Position numbers and translations under genes: made by a program. A DNA stretch of 64,000 nt from Saprospiraceae bacterium (GTDB lineage: Bacteria; Bacteroidota; Bacteroidia; Chitinophagales; Saprospiraceae): assembly GCA_029212405.1 (NCBI GenBank), contig JARGNR010000013.1:1-64000 (forward strand), written 5' to 3'. The notes under the pieces were generated by a model, which was given only the letters and a program-made list of their open reading frames with translations, was not told the origin of the DNA and searched no databases. Of this stretch, positions 53,650 through 63,089 are shown piece after piece. Position 1 is the first letter of the stretch. Each line of letters starts with the position of its first letter.

Positions 53650-53693
53650 TTGGAACTTAGGTGAATAATGCAAATCATCTGAGTTCCAATTTT
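53650..53693 (+). terminator. terminator of the ATP-grasp gene
   Basis: A 15-bp stem, TTGGAACTTAGGTGA (53650-53664) with TCATCTGAGTTCCAA (53675-53689), has only two G-U pairs and a ten-base loop, followed by TTTT. It lies between the convergent ATP-grasp gene and the coiled-coil lipoprotein gene. Confidence 0.7.
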
Positions 53694-53720
53694 AAGTAAA
53701 ATGAGAACGACCAAACTTAA

Positions 53721-54242
53721 TTATCTCTCCTTAATAAAATCCACGGCAAAGGGTTCATACGCCTTTTTTACTTTAATACTGCCAGACATTTGTTGACAAT
53801 TTAAAAGTAAGGTCAAGCTGCCAGTAGTATTCCCAGATATGAAGGTGATTTTATTATTTATTACACGAACCTTGCCAGTAATATTATATGCGCTTACGTA
53901 CCCAATAACCTCAAAAGTATTTCCTTCTTGGTTGAGAAATCTAAGATAATATAAACCATTTCTTCTTTTAATATATTTGGTATTGTCCAGATTACATTTT
54001 AAATCAGCGGTTTCAACTGGAGTAGGGGTAGAAGTCGGTTTGTTAGTTTCGTTTTTGTTTTCACTTTCAAGCTTTTCGATTTTTTTCTCAAGCAGTTTTA
54101 CTTTAGTTTTAGTGGCTATTATCTCATGTTCAAGAGCATTTATTTTTTCAGTGAGTTTGGCATCAGGTGGTGAAGTACAGCTGAAAATTAGCAATGTAAC
54201 TATTAGTAGTAAAATGGTATTTCCGAGTTTATCAGGCTTCAT
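53721..54242 (-). CDS. coiled-coil lipoprotein, 173 aa
   Basis: A lipoprotein with lipobox TLLIFSC (Cys22) followed by a long coiled coil (about 30-63; EIIATKTKVKLLEKKIEKLE), a Thr/Pro-rich linker and a small C-terminal beta domain (LYYLRFLNQEGNTFEVIGYV). It likely stands away from the membrane on the coiled coil. No partner or family is recognised. It lies convergent to the ATP-grasp gene. Confidence 0.7.
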   Translation of the reverse strand: MKPDKLGNTILLLIVTLLIFSCTSPPDAKLTEKINALEHEIIATKTKVKLLEKKIEKLESENKNETNKPTSTPTPVETADLKCNLDNTKYIKRRNGLYYLRFLNQEGNTFEVIGYVSAYNITGKVRVINNKITFISGNTTGSLTLLLNCQQMSGSIKVKKAYEPFAVDFIKER

Positions 54243-54287
54243 TATTATATATTTGGCATTAATAGATGAGTGTGTTTTAAAACAATA

Positions 54288-54626
54288 TTAGAAAAATAAA
54301 TTCCAGGCATTTTCAGCAAATTCAGCCTTGAAACCATAACCCGCAATAAGGAAAAAACCAATTATTCCAATTGAAGCAATTGCGTAATAAAAAATAGATT
54401 TGTTCCAATCTTTAAATGATAGATATAAAATTGCCAAGTAGGCCAAACAAAAAATAATAGAAAAGGTCCACATTTGTCCACCATCCAAGTCTAAATTTAG
54501 ACTAGAATGTAATGCATACATAGAGAGCATTCCTGGTGAAAATGCAAATATTATTGCGATAAAAAATAAGATTATAACGAAGAGTCCAGCAATACTATCT
54601 CCGTTTTGGTTGTTTGAATTGGGCAT
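54288..54626 (-). CDS. hypothetical membrane protein, 112 aa
   Basis: A short polytopic protein with four hydrophobic segments (about 9-27, 47-68, 76-93 and 96-108) and an Asn-rich N-terminus (MPNSNNQNGDSIAGLF). No family is recognised. It is upstream of the coiled-coil lipoprotein gene, 46 bases before its ATG, so the two may share a transcript. Confidence 0.6.
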   Translation of the reverse strand: MPNSNNQNGDSIAGLFVIILFFIAIIFAFSPGMLSMYALHSSLNLDLDGGQMWTFSIIFCLAYLAILYLSFKDWNKSIFYYAIASIGIIGFFLIAGYGFKAEFAENAWNLFF

Positions 54627-54976
54627 GTTGAATAGTTTAAATAAATAAGAGTAGAACTAGATTGAAAGGTATCTGAACACTTCATCAATCATAATGAGAA
54701 GTTTTGTTCAAATGATTTATTAAATCCTAACAATTTTCCTGTCTAAAATAACCAATTTAGAGCTAACTTAAATGCTATTGGTACATCTGATTTATAGATG
54801 AGGCTATATTCTTTTTAAACCCTAATTATTTCTTTCTAAAGCAACTCTTACAATTGAGGATGTACGATTTTGATAGTTACATAGGACAGTGTCTTTCATG
54901 TGGATTTGTAATAAGTGAGCTATTCTTAGATATGAAAAAGGAGTCAAAACAATCCAATTTAAGTAAGAAGTCTTCC
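54627..54976. other. intergenic region, no gene recognised
   Basis: This 350-base AT-rich stretch has no convincing coding frame. A 23-codon membrane-helix frame begins at 55048 outside it, and no promoter element or hairpin of note is seen. Confidence 0.35.
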
Positions 54977-55048
54977 TTATTTTTTGAAATACTCTACAGC
55001 TTCCAACACAAACCAATCCAGTCCGATAATCACAGCAAAGATTATCAT
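54977..55048 (-). CDS. possible 23-residue membrane peptide after the methyltransferase
   Basis: Directly after the methyltransferase stop, the same frame continues open for 43 codons to a TAA at 54977 and codes for a clear membrane helix (MIIFAVIIGLDWFVLEAVEY, from the ATG at 55048; preceded in frame by FIILLRSYSAILLWYW). It could be a tiny protein, a readthrough tail past UAG, or a decayed gene end. No standard start exists before 55048. Confidence 0.3.
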   Translation of the reverse strand: MIIFAVIIGLDWFVLEAVEYFKK

Positions 55049-55102
55049 CCAATACCATAATAGAATGGCGGAGTATGACCTCAGTAGTATAATAAACTGA
55101 TC

Positions 55103-55855
55103 CTATAATTTTCTTCCTTTTATTCCCGTGGCACATCCAAAAAAGTAGTTGACATATTCAACCTGAAATCCCTGATTTTCAAATATGTGTTTTACTTGTT
55201 TAGAGTTTTGGTAGATTTCAGTATAAACACCCAACATCTTGTAGGTTTCTGGATTGCCCAGAAATAACTTTCCCAACAATGGAATACTCTTTTTTAAGTA
55301 CAACATATAAAGTGTTTTCAAAAGTGTATTTGAAGGAACTGAAACATCGATCAATGAAAATCTTCCATTGGGTTTCAAAATGCGTTCTATCTCTTTTGCC
55401 AGAGCTTTCAATTGATCTTCATTAAAAGTTTTCAATCCAAATCCTGAGCACACCCCATCTGCACAATGGTCAGGAATACTATTTTTAAAAACATTCTCTT
55501 TTAGTATTTCAATACCTTGATCAGGGTAGGCCGTCTTCTTATGATGTGCTCTTTTGATCATCTCACCAGAAAAATCCAGGGCGATGAGTTGTTCAATTGA
55601 TCTTTCTTCTTTTAGAATGTATCTCCAGCATTCCCCCATTCCTGTCATAAGATCAACAATAGTTTCTCCTTGTTGTATAGATAGCGCTTCTACACATTGA
55701 CGACGCCACCGTTCACTGAAGCCGAAAGAAGTAATGTAATTCATCTTCGAATAGGAGGCACTCATTTTATCAAACAAGTCTTTGACAAACTGAGATTCGT
55801 AAATATGATTCTGTTTATTTTCCTTGTTGTTGTCTCTATAAATATTCCTTTGCAT
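55103..55855 (-). CDS. UbiE-like class I methyltransferase
   Basis: A 250-residue SAM methyltransferase. The SAM-binding motif is IVDLMTGMGECW (about residues 68-79; DLMTGxGE resembles the UbiE/MenG DxGTG variant), with LIALDFSGEMIKRA, DGVCSGFGLKTF and RFSLIDVSVPSN. It ends FGCATGIKGRKL as in UbiE-type enzymes (quinone or lipid methylation). The N-terminus overlaps the metallophosphoesterase gene by 20 bases, so both are probably in one transcript. The substrate is unknown and MenG cannot be claimed. Confidence 0.75.
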   Translation of the reverse strand: MQRNIYRDNNKENKQNHIYESQFVKDLFDKMSASYSKMNYITSFGFSERWRRQCVEALSIQQGETIVDLMTGMGECWRYILKEERSIEQLIALDFSGEMIKRAHHKKTAYPDQGIEILKENVFKNSIPDHCADGVCSGFGLKTFNEDQLKALAKEIERILKPNGRFSLIDVSVPSNTLLKTLYMLYLKKSIPLLGKLFLGNPETYKMLGVYTEIYQNSKQVKHIFENQGFQVEYVNYFFGCATGIKGRKL

Positions 55856-57356
55856 TCGTTATTTCTGTAAGCTTAGGTGATTCGGGTGCTTTATTTTTTT
55901 CCACCCAAACTGGAAATTGATAATAGGTTACTTCAGGAGCTAGAGAATTAGAGAAATCAATTAGTGCACATGCGTGATTGTACCATTCATGACTTTGAAA
56001 CAACCAATCTACGGTTGTGGTATCCACTTTGATAATTGGAGATTGGTAACTGACACTTTTATCTGGATTATTCACTTCATATGGACCTTCACCCAAAAAT
56101 TCTTCGAATCCACTATTGCCAACAAGACGTCCTTTAGATAGTCCATGTACTCCATCAGTAAATATGCCCAGCGAATGTTCATGTCCCCAAAACCAAGCGG
56201 CTATGTCTTCGAAAAATGGACAAAATAGGTCATGCAGATGGTCATTCAAATAGGGACTTCCGCCAAATTTTTTAGCATTAATCAATGCATTGACAGAAAA
56301 CAATTGGTGATGAGAAAGTAATATTGTTTTTCCATCAAAATGTTCCAACTTATTTCTATGCCACTCTTTTTCGGATTCTTGAAGATCGGGACCAATTGTA
56401 GGCATTGGGGTGGGGAGCGAATTAAATCCTGTATCCATTCCCAAGAATTGCCATTTATCATCCGCTGTTCTTAAACAAAAATAACTTGCTTCTTGATACG
56501 TAGACTCGGGTTGACCAGATTGGTTATTGACATCTAATACATGCTTATAAAATCCTTGTCCACCTGACATGTATTCATGATTTCCAGGAATGGAGAAAAG
56601 AGGAACACTCTTACCTACTTTATTGAACACATCTAGAAATACATCCAATATCTCAGTTTTGCATTCATGTTCCGTTCCAGAATAATAGACATCTCCTACA
56701 TGGATAATACAGTCTGGTTGCAATGTGGTCATAATATGTTCCAAAAATGCTATTGCATCAGGCAAGCCTGTGCCATAATCCCCTAAAATAACCACTTTGG
56801 CATCTGGGGATAATTTATAATCAATGACGCCATACGCTTCATTGCCTTTTCCCGCAATTTTCCAATCCTTGTATTGCTGATGTTTTGTACTGCCTCGAAA
56901 TCCATGATTGATATAATAGTTAATAATGGCAACCAACCAAAATTCATAGGTATAATCGCTTACTGGAAATCCAATGATGGATAATGGAGTTCTCTTTTTA
57001 AGTTCATCTAAACGTACCTCTATGGCATCAAAAATCTTATCCTTCAACAATGAATTGGCGTGATTGAAAAATAGTTTTGACAGAAATGCTTGAATCTTGG
57101 GATCCATGTCAATGTCTGTAGGTTTTATTTTGTCCAGTATTTTTGAATCAAAAGCCTTCACATCCTTTTTTTCATTATGCGCATGGATATGCAGGTTTGC
57201 GCCCAACTTCATAGGATGAAATTTTACCTTGTCACCATTATAGTTGAGGGTTTTACCATCATGCTCGGGCAAATTGTAAATGGTCTTTTGTACCGCTGAT
57301 TGCCAAAGGGAATGAGGTATGCTGCTAGTTCGGATGAATGGTTTGAGAGGGGTCAT
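55836..57356 (-). CDS. calcineurin-like metallophosphoesterase
   Basis: A 506-residue protein. The metallophosphoesterase core starts at about residue 187 (VVILGDYGTG), with GDVYYSG (221-227), GNHE (258-261), a SHHQLFS His and a WGHEHSLG motif near the C-terminus, giving the two-metal site. The first 180 residues are an extra domain of unknown type with NLHIHAHNEKK near residue 57. No signal peptide is present. Possible substrates include phosphodiesters, phospholipids or nucleotides. The gene overlaps the methyltransferase gene and lies next to the phospholipase C gene. Confidence 0.85.
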   Translation of the reverse strand: MTPLKPFIRTSSIPHSLWQSAVQKTIYNLPEHDGKTLNYNGDKVKFHPMKLGANLHIHAHNEKKDVKAFDSKILDKIKPTDIDMDPKIQAFLSKLFFNHANSLLKDKIFDAIEVRLDELKKRTPLSIIGFPVSDYTYEFWLVAIINYYINHGFRGSTKHQQYKDWKIAGKGNEAYGVIDYKLSPDAKVVILGDYGTGLPDAIAFLEHIMTTLQPDCIIHVGDVYYSGTEHECKTEILDVFLDVFNKVGKSVPLFSIPGNHEYMSGGQGFYKHVLDVNNQSGQPESTYQEASYFCLRTADDKWQFLGMDTGFNSLPTPMPTIGPDLQESEKEWHRNKLEHFDGKTILLSHHQLFSVNALINAKKFGGSPYLNDHLHDLFCPFFEDIAAWFWGHEHSLGIFTDGVHGLSKGRLVGNSGFEEFLGEGPYEVNNPDKSVSYQSPIIKVDTTTVDWLFQSHEWYNHACALIDFSNSLAPEVTYYQFPVWVEKNKAPESPKLTEITNAKEYL

Positions 57357-57645
57357 AGTGGTTTTTTAATGGTTTGGTAAATGAATTGAAGTTTGTTTAA
57401 ATGTATTTTTTTAGTGTTGTGTATTAGAGGATTTTCTTTCATTCCAACGCTTATTTTTAGATATTATCGTTAAAAAAAAGATTCCTCAATTATAGGAGTA
57501 AAATATAAAGATATAAATAACACCCAAAACATATGCATGCAAGTAAGTAAGAGGAAGGGAGTACAGGCCATAGTAAGAGCTATAAATCCCCTAATCCTTC
57601 AGAAAATTCAGTACCAATTTCAATTCTCATAATCAATTTTGGAAA

Positions 57646-59580
57646 TCAACCGCTTTTCTTAGCACCCCACCACTCATACTTTCCATGCGTTGGTTGAGCA
57701 GCTTTTACTAGTCTTAATTCTGCTTCGGTCATAGGCCTCCCTGCATCAAATTTGAATAGTTGATTGGTACTTTCATACCCTCCTGCTCCATTGTATAGCC
57801 CATGCAAAGGTGGTTCACCAATTAAAAGTCGATCCATAGATCCGGTCCCAACTGTTAGCGCGTTGGGATCTCCAGTCTGATCAAAATAGATCCAATAGTT
57901 GTTTTCAAATCCAGAAAGTAATTTGTAGCTGGTATCTTTTCCACCTGGTTGTTCCTTTTTTGCATAAAATTGATCGCCAAATATATTTTTTGTCCAAACT
58001 AAAGAAGGATTGGATTTTACTGCAAAGGAACAAGTACCATCCGAATTAAAGATCAAACAAAACATCTTGTAGTCCTCAGGTACAATTCTATCATCGGTAC
58101 ATCTGAGTTGTGCGTTTTCATGAAGATCTGCAAAAATAAATTCCTTGTTCGTGACTTCTGTAATGATATACCATCGATTATCTGTCAGTTCTAATGGTTG
58201 ATTGGAGCAATGCAACAATGCCATCATTGTTCTTACAACCCAATTTGGAGCTTTTTGAATGGTATTCTGGAGGAAAAAGGTGACTAAAGGTTCTTTCAGT
58301 GGCGCTTTCCCTAAACTAGATAAAAGGGGCTGGGAATATGCCGCAATTAAATGAAATACAATACCAATTGAGGTGTGCGCATTATCTTTCCAATAATCAA
58401 TATCTTTTGCTGTAATTGTAGCAGCTGCTAGTGCTTTTCCAGATCTAGATTCTTTCCAATTGTCTTTTGGCTCATCTACTAAACCTTCAAAATAGCCATG
58501 AAAATTAACTCCCCAAGACATAGCTGGCCAGACATCAACAGCGGTATAGTTATCTGCATGCATGGGTTGAGTGAGATCGGTTAGAAAGTGCAAACTGAGT
58601 CCCAAATTATACCCAAAGGCACGTAAATCTTCTTTTGTTCGTTGAGTACCCATTCTGACAATTCTTCTGCCGTAATGCACAGCCAGATTAAAATATCGTT
58701 GCCCTTCAGTCATGGCATTGACATTTTCCAATAGATGTTCTGGGATAGGATTTGATTCACGCACTTTTAAACGTTGCCGAATGACAGCGATCACTAGATT
58801 CCAAGTCTTCTCCAGATAGTTCTTTTTGCTAATTGGGTTATAAAAATGAGTTCTATACGAGGGGGGAACCAAGGGTGCCCAGCGATCTGTATATTTTTCA
58901 TCATAATCTGCATCGTGAATGCCTTGAAAAACCATACCTGCATTAAAAGGATATTTTTTGGATTGTGGAATATCTCTCCAAATTTTTAAAAACTGCCTTA
59001 CTTCTTCTCGGCCATTTTGATTCGCAGTCAATAAGGCGATCGATTTATGTAAGATCCCCTCATGAGATCGATCATCCCAATATACATCCTTAGTGTGTTT
59101 TACCTTATCCTCTTGGATGCCAGGACCACAGCACCCATGATGATGGTGGGGTTGAGTGGATTTATGCACAGGAATCTCTACCATCTCAAAAATTTCGGAG
59201 GGTCCTATTTCATTTGAATCAAACGAGATATACCCATTGGGACTTTCTTTTAAATAATGGTTTCCATCGGGAACCTGTAATGCTATTTTACGCGCATCTG
59301 CTTGTTTCAGGAATTTAAATTCTTGATGGTCTCCTTTTTCCTCAATGGCATAAATGAGCTTCGTTCCATCATCTACCGCTGTTAGATAATATTCAGATCC
59401 AGCATCTTGAAGAATCCAGTTGCCTGATGTCAATTCTCGAAACTTCAGCACAACTGGATTTGGGGAAGTCTTGATTTTAAATTTAAGTGGTCTTGTAGAG
59501 GTAGTTCCGTGTTCGCCATCGGTCGTTAATTCGAAACTCAAGTAATTTCCAGAAGAAGCTTTTAATGCAATGAAATTCAT
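57646..59580 (-). CDS. zinc-dependent phospholipase C with N-terminal beta-trefoil
   Basis: A 644-residue protein. Residues 1-135 have fascin-like beta-trefoil strands (FIALKASSGNYLSFEL, YYLTAVDDGTKLIY), and a linker contains HHHHGCC (145-151). The catalytic part (about 165-460) fits the zinc PLC family: HEGILHKSIALL, His331 and Asp335 (SLHFLTDLTQPMHADNY), His341, and HGYFEGLVDE (His361, Glu365). It would hydrolyse phosphatidylcholine-like lipids using three zinc ions. No signal peptide precedes it, so secretion, if any, is not by Sec. The C-terminal 180 residues are a further beta domain. Confidence 0.8.
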   Translation of the reverse strand: MNFIALKASSGNYLSFELTTDGEHGTTSTRPLKFKIKTSPNPVVLKFRELTSGNWILQDAGSEYYLTAVDDGTKLIYAIEEKGDHQEFKFLKQADARKIALQVPDGNHYLKESPNGYISFDSNEIGPSEIFEMVEIPVHKSTQPHHHHGCCGPGIQEDKVKHTKDVYWDDRSHEGILHKSIALLTANQNGREEVRQFLKIWRDIPQSKKYPFNAGMVFQGIHDADYDEKYTDRWAPLVPPSYRTHFYNPISKKNYLEKTWNLVIAVIRQRLKVRESNPIPEHLLENVNAMTEGQRYFNLAVHYGRRIVRMGTQRTKEDLRAFGYNLGLSLHFLTDLTQPMHADNYTAVDVWPAMSWGVNFHGYFEGLVDEPKDNWKESRSGKALAAATITAKDIDYWKDNAHTSIGIVFHLIAAYSQPLLSSLGKAPLKEPLVTFFLQNTIQKAPNWVVRTMMALLHCSNQPLELTDNRWYIITEVTNKEFIFADLHENAQLRCTDDRIVPEDYKMFCLIFNSDGTCSFAVKSNPSLVWTKNIFGDQFYAKKEQPGGKDTSYKLLSGFENNYWIYFDQTGDPNALTVGTGSMDRLLIGEPPLHGLYNGAGGYESTNQLFKFDAGRPMTEAELRLVKAAQPTHGKYEWWGAKKSG

Positions 59581-59937
59581 AGGTTGGGTTTTAGAGGGTT
59601 AATAGATGAATAATGTTCATAAAATACAAAAATGGATTCGAATCCTTTTTAATCTATACTATGAGTGATCTTAAAAAAATGGAAATTGGGACAATACTTA
59701 ACCGTCATAAGTTACGATAAAATAAAACACCCCGCAGCTTTAATTTGAAATTAATCCGGCTTGGGTTTATATCCCTTTTTTGGTACAAATGACTGATGAC
59801 CTTTCTTGGATTAAACCATAGAAATACTACTTTTTGTAGGGTAATAAAACAACTAGATTGATATCCCGTTGTGGTGACATCAATTCCTATAGTTTATGTG
59901 TGGTTGATGACCTTAAATGTTTGACTTGGGCTACATT
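59581..59937. other. intergenic region, no gene recognised
   Basis: A 357-base AT-rich stretch upstream of the phospholipase C gene. A 19-codon plus-strand frame (MSDLKKMEIGTILNRH...) is too short to support. No promoter element matching TAnnTTTG or hairpin is evident. Confidence 0.35.
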
Positions 59938-60354
59938 CTATTTTCTCTCCATTGTTTTCAGCCGATGTTTGACATAATGTATAAACGGCTGAAGTTCTTG
60001 TCTGTAGGTATACCTTTTCTGAACTTGGCCTTGTTCAATCCAACATGATTCAGCATATCCCCAACTGAATTTGTCAAACAAATGCACTTGGATTTTAGGC
60101 GATACATAATCACTGTCAATAAAATAATGTACAATATCATTGACGTGCATTTCTACCGACAACTCTCCAATAAGGTTGAAGGCTACTGAGTACGAATACC
60201 CACTCCAAAAGGCAAAACCCGTGACCAAACCTTTGCTTAGTTCTGTGAAATTAATGCGCGTATCCACTTGAATAAATTCAAATTGAATTCCTTTTTCTTC
60301 CAAGGATTTACCTATTCCTTTAAAGAATGCTTGTCTGTTGGCTGATTTACTCAA
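59938..60354 (-). CDS. hypothetical protein, 138 aa
   Basis: A cytosolic 138-residue protein with no recognised family. It shows an N-terminal helix (SANRQAFFKGIGKSLEEKGI), a YSVAFNLIGELSVEMHVNDI strand pair and a basic C-terminal QPFIHYVKHRLKTMERK segment, giving an alpha/beta fold. It sits between the phospholipase C and SOUL genes. The reading frame is supported by length; a second overlapping frame of 60 codons (59958-60140) is a shadow. Confidence 0.5.
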   Translation of the reverse strand: MSKSANRQAFFKGIGKSLEEKGIQFEFIQVDTRINFTELSKGLVTGFAFWSGYSYSVAFNLIGELSVEMHVNDIVHYFIDSDYVSPKIQVHLFDKFSWGYAESCWIEQGQVQKRYTYRQELQPFIHYVKHRLKTMERK

Positions 60355-60476
60355 ATCGGATGTCTAGTGATTTAGAATTGGTGTATTGTATAGGAATAAC
60401 GAATCAAATTCGGAATTGTAGGAGCAATTGACTATTCAAATATCTTGTCTTAGGATGTTATAGTAAACAGTAAAAA

Positions 60477-61067
60477 TTATTTGTTTTCCAACTCAACGAT
60501 TACCTCATTTTTGCGATTAATGATTTCATACGGTGGATTATACCCAAGAAAGTAAAATCGATTGGTATAGGTAATTCCTTGTTCGTCCAGCGCTTCCGAA
60601 AGTTTTTTTCTGTATTGTGCTATCTTTTCATCATTGGCCCACCCTCCAAATGATATCGCTGCTACGGTCTTAACTGGCATTTCTCGAAATTCTATATCGG
60701 AAGTATTGGGAGTAGGTAGGGACGCCTTGTCGTACTTTTTAGGGACCATAAACATCATGGTCATAGAATCCCCTAAAGACATGGCGACAGGTGAAGTCAT
60801 GGCAATTTTTTCATTTCGATCATTTCCACCAAAAATATATCCAGCCAAAACCGAAAACCCTTTACTGGAGGAATCTTTGTAGTTGGAAGAATTGAGTTTT
60901 ACAGAAGTAAATAAACTAGCTTCGTACGTACGAATTTGAAATGCATCATAGGATTTCACAACTTCATAAGGATAGGTTTCAATATTTTTTTGACTTCTCA
61001 TAGCAAAGAGTTGTACGATTATAAAAATCGATAGAAGTACGACAATGACAATAATCAGAATTTTCAT
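60477..61067 (-). CDS. SOUL heme-binding domain protein
   Basis: A 196-residue protein with one N-terminal membrane helix (about 4-22) and a SOUL domain: YPYEVVKSYDAFQIRTYEAS, GFSVLAGYIFGGNDRNEKIA, MTSPVAMSLGD and SYEIINRKNEVIVELE-like end (PYEIINRKNEVIVELENK). It faces the periplasm. SOUL proteins bind heme or porphyrins; the heme-ligand His of vertebrate forms is not assured here. It may scavenge or transfer tetrapyrroles. It is isolated, and its nearest neighbours are not heme genes. Confidence 0.85.
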   Translation of the reverse strand: MKILIIVIVVLLSIFIIVQLFAMRSQKNIETYPYEVVKSYDAFQIRTYEASLFTSVKLNSSNYKDSSSKGFSVLAGYIFGGNDRNEKIAMTSPVAMSLGDSMTMMFMVPKKYDKASLPTPNTSDIEFREMPVKTVAAISFGGWANDEKIAQYRKKLSEALDEQGITYTNRFYFLGYNPPYEIINRKNEVIVELENK

Positions 61068-61206
61068 AAATCAATAGATGGTTCTTGGGTAATGAACATG
61101 ATCAATTCTGCTATAGTTGCTTAATCTAGATATTTTTTGATTTGAAGAGTGCTCAATTATGAAAGATGGTAGGGGATGAAGCTTCTTTTGTGTAACCACC
61201 ACGACG

Positions 61207-61986
61207 TTACTTTTCCCCGTATTGAGCCATATACATTTCTATTTGAGTGTCTAGATTACGTATATCTTTTTTAGATAAAATAAAGGCATCTAGATTCGGG
61301 TCTCCCATTTCTTGTTTTCGATATTCAGGAAGATCTTTTTTGAATAACAAATAGACTATGGTATCAACAATTCTTTCTTTTATCCCATGAGGTAAGTTGT
61401 ATTTTTGTACAATGGATTCTTCGATGCCCATATGCACAATTTCATGAATTATAGTATTCACTGGGTTGTCATAGTTTTTAAACTCTCCATTTTGATTGGT
61501 GAAAAGAGTAATGATCCCTTGGTCAGCATCATAACTTCCACCTGTGCCATAGAATGTAAATAAGATAGTAAAGGCATCAAATTTTTTGAAGTCCCACTTG
61601 CAATGTTGCGTAAAATCGTAGAGTTGTTCTATATAGTTATGAATGGAGAGCTGTTGTTCTCTCACATTATTAAATCCATTTCTATAGTCTTTTTTTGTGT
61701 AAAATGTTGTCTCCAATAAAGTATAGATCGCTCCAAAGTCATCATTCCCAAATTTATTATTTTTTGATTTTGAGATTAATGATTGAATTGAGGGATGATT
61801 GGGCAACTTTATAGAATATCCTTGCTTTTCAAGAAATTCAATATCATTAATTGTTCTCCAAATAGATGTTGCCTCCTGCTGGATAGATGGTTTTTTGATG
61901 CGAATGCTACTCATCTTTTTTTGAGCAGAACATGGAGCTTGACTCAAAAGCCCAAAGATTAATAGAATATAGTGTATGAATTTCAT
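61207..61986 (-). CDS. secreted HExxH metallopeptidase-like protein
   Basis: A 259-residue protein with a signal peptide (ending about residue 21, APCSAQ) and an HEIVHMGIEE motif (the zincin HExxH, about residues 181-190) preceded by NPVNTII and followed by PHGIKERIVDTIVYLLFKKD. The third ligand of the zincin site could be the Glu in IKERIVD. The upstream part (FTILFTFYGTGGSYDADQGI) is typical of small gluzincins. It probably cuts peptides in the periplasm. Function is unverified. Confidence 0.65.
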   Translation of the reverse strand: MKFIHYILLIFGLLSQAPCSAQKKMSSIRIKKPSIQQEATSIWRTINDIEFLEKQGYSIKLPNHPSIQSLISKSKNNKFGNDDFGAIYTLLETTFYTKKDYRNGFNNVREQQLSIHNYIEQLYDFTQHCKWDFKKFDAFTILFTFYGTGGSYDADQGIITLFTNQNGEFKNYDNPVNTIIHEIVHMGIEESIVQKYNLPHGIKERIVDTIVYLLFKKDLPEYRKQEMGDPNLDAFILSKKDIRNLDTQIEMYMAQYGEK

Positions 61987-62007
61987 TTCCTATTCTATGG
62001 CCTCAAA

Positions 62008-62883
62008 TTATATCTGTGATTCATGTTTTACCCAATCAACTTCCATAAACCATTCTCCCGTCATGGGAGAGTCAGTGATTTTGGCATAATTTAAAATAGC
62101 AAACATCGGTTCTGGATAATTGTCTCCTTCGCCAACATTTCGATATACTTCTGTTCCATCCAATCGATAGACTAGATCACTTCCTTCCCATTCTACTGAG
62201 TACTCATGGTATTCGTTAAGTGTTGCATCTATATTAGTTCGATAATTCTCCCAATCTCCTTTATCGCACTCATTCAAACTCTTGATTGCACCCGTAGTAA
62301 ATTCATCTTTGAGGTGATCTCCATGATGTTCGAAAATATCAATTTCACCAGACCCCGTCAATGGCCAACAAACATTTTCATTTTCTTCTTGAACAGGAGG
62401 TTCATTGTTTTGAGCGCCGAGCAACCACCAAGCAGGAAACTGACTTGCTTCTCCATTACTACTTAGTCGTAATCGAGCGGTCCATTTTCCTTTGATAAAT
62501 TCTTTTCGATTTTTAGAGCAGATTCTACCCGCAGCATATGCTGTAGGTGGATGTTGTTTACCATGTTTGTCGAAGTTGTCACAAGGCCGTACTTCACCCG
62601 TATTGACCACCTTTAACTTTATGGCGCCGTTGCTCACTTCTCTTGTGCCAAATTGATTGTCAGGTACATAACAATGATTCTCGTTGTTGACCCAAATACG
62701 TTGATCTTGCCAGTTTTCTGCGTTGAAGGTGTCAAAATTGTCTAAAAAATCAACTTTCCATTTTGCTGTAGTTGCTGTAGCAGGTTCTGAAGCTGGTTCT
62801 TTCGGAACAGACTTTTCTTTACAACTGATAAATGAGATGCAAAAAACTAGAAGAGCGAGGAGTGAAATGTGTTTCATATTCAA
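62008..62883 (-). CDS. GH16 family glycoside hydrolase lipoprotein
   Basis: A 291-residue lipoprotein with lipobox ISFISC (Cys21) and a Pro/Ala-rich linker. The GH16 beta-jelly roll has the active-site motif GSGEIDIFEHHG (ExDxxE; Glu nucleophile and acid, about residues 184-190) and substrate loops such as RICSKNRKEFIKGKWTARLR and FPAWWLLGA. It would cleave beta-1,3-glucan-type or related galactan chains at the outer membrane. Its surface location is typical of polysaccharide users. No other polysaccharide genes adjoin it. Confidence 0.85.
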   Translation of the reverse strand: MNMKHISLLALLVFCISFISCKEKSVPKEPASEPATATTAKWKVDFLDNFDTFNAENWQDQRIWVNNENHCYVPDNQFGTREVSNGAIKLKVVNTGEVRPCDNFDKHGKQHPPTAYAAGRICSKNRKEFIKGKWTARLRLSSNGEASQFPAWWLLGAQNNEPPVQEENENVCWPLTGSGEIDIFEHHGDHLKDEFTTGAIKSLNECDKGDWENYRTNIDATLNEYHEYSVEWEGSDLVYRLDGTEVYRNVGEGDNYPEPMFAILNYAKITDSPMTGEWFMEVDWVKHESQI

Positions 62884-63089
62884 AATGTGTTGGTGATATC
62901 ATTCCTATCACAAGAGGAAATTGATATTAGATTTTAGTATGCGAATAGAAATCAAGATACTTCAAGTTTTTATAAGATACGATACGAAAATCAGATTTTA
63001 ATGATAAAATTTCGAAGTAGAATTGTTACCATATGGAGTGATGGATGATGGAGAATTGACGACTTCTTTAGAAAGATGCCATCAAACTA

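Noticed and set aside
54822-55136. 104-codon minus-strand frame over the end of the methyltransferase gene
   Set aside because: It overlaps the methyltransferase C-terminus in another frame and has no family features; the in-frame 43-codon membrane stretch explains the region better.
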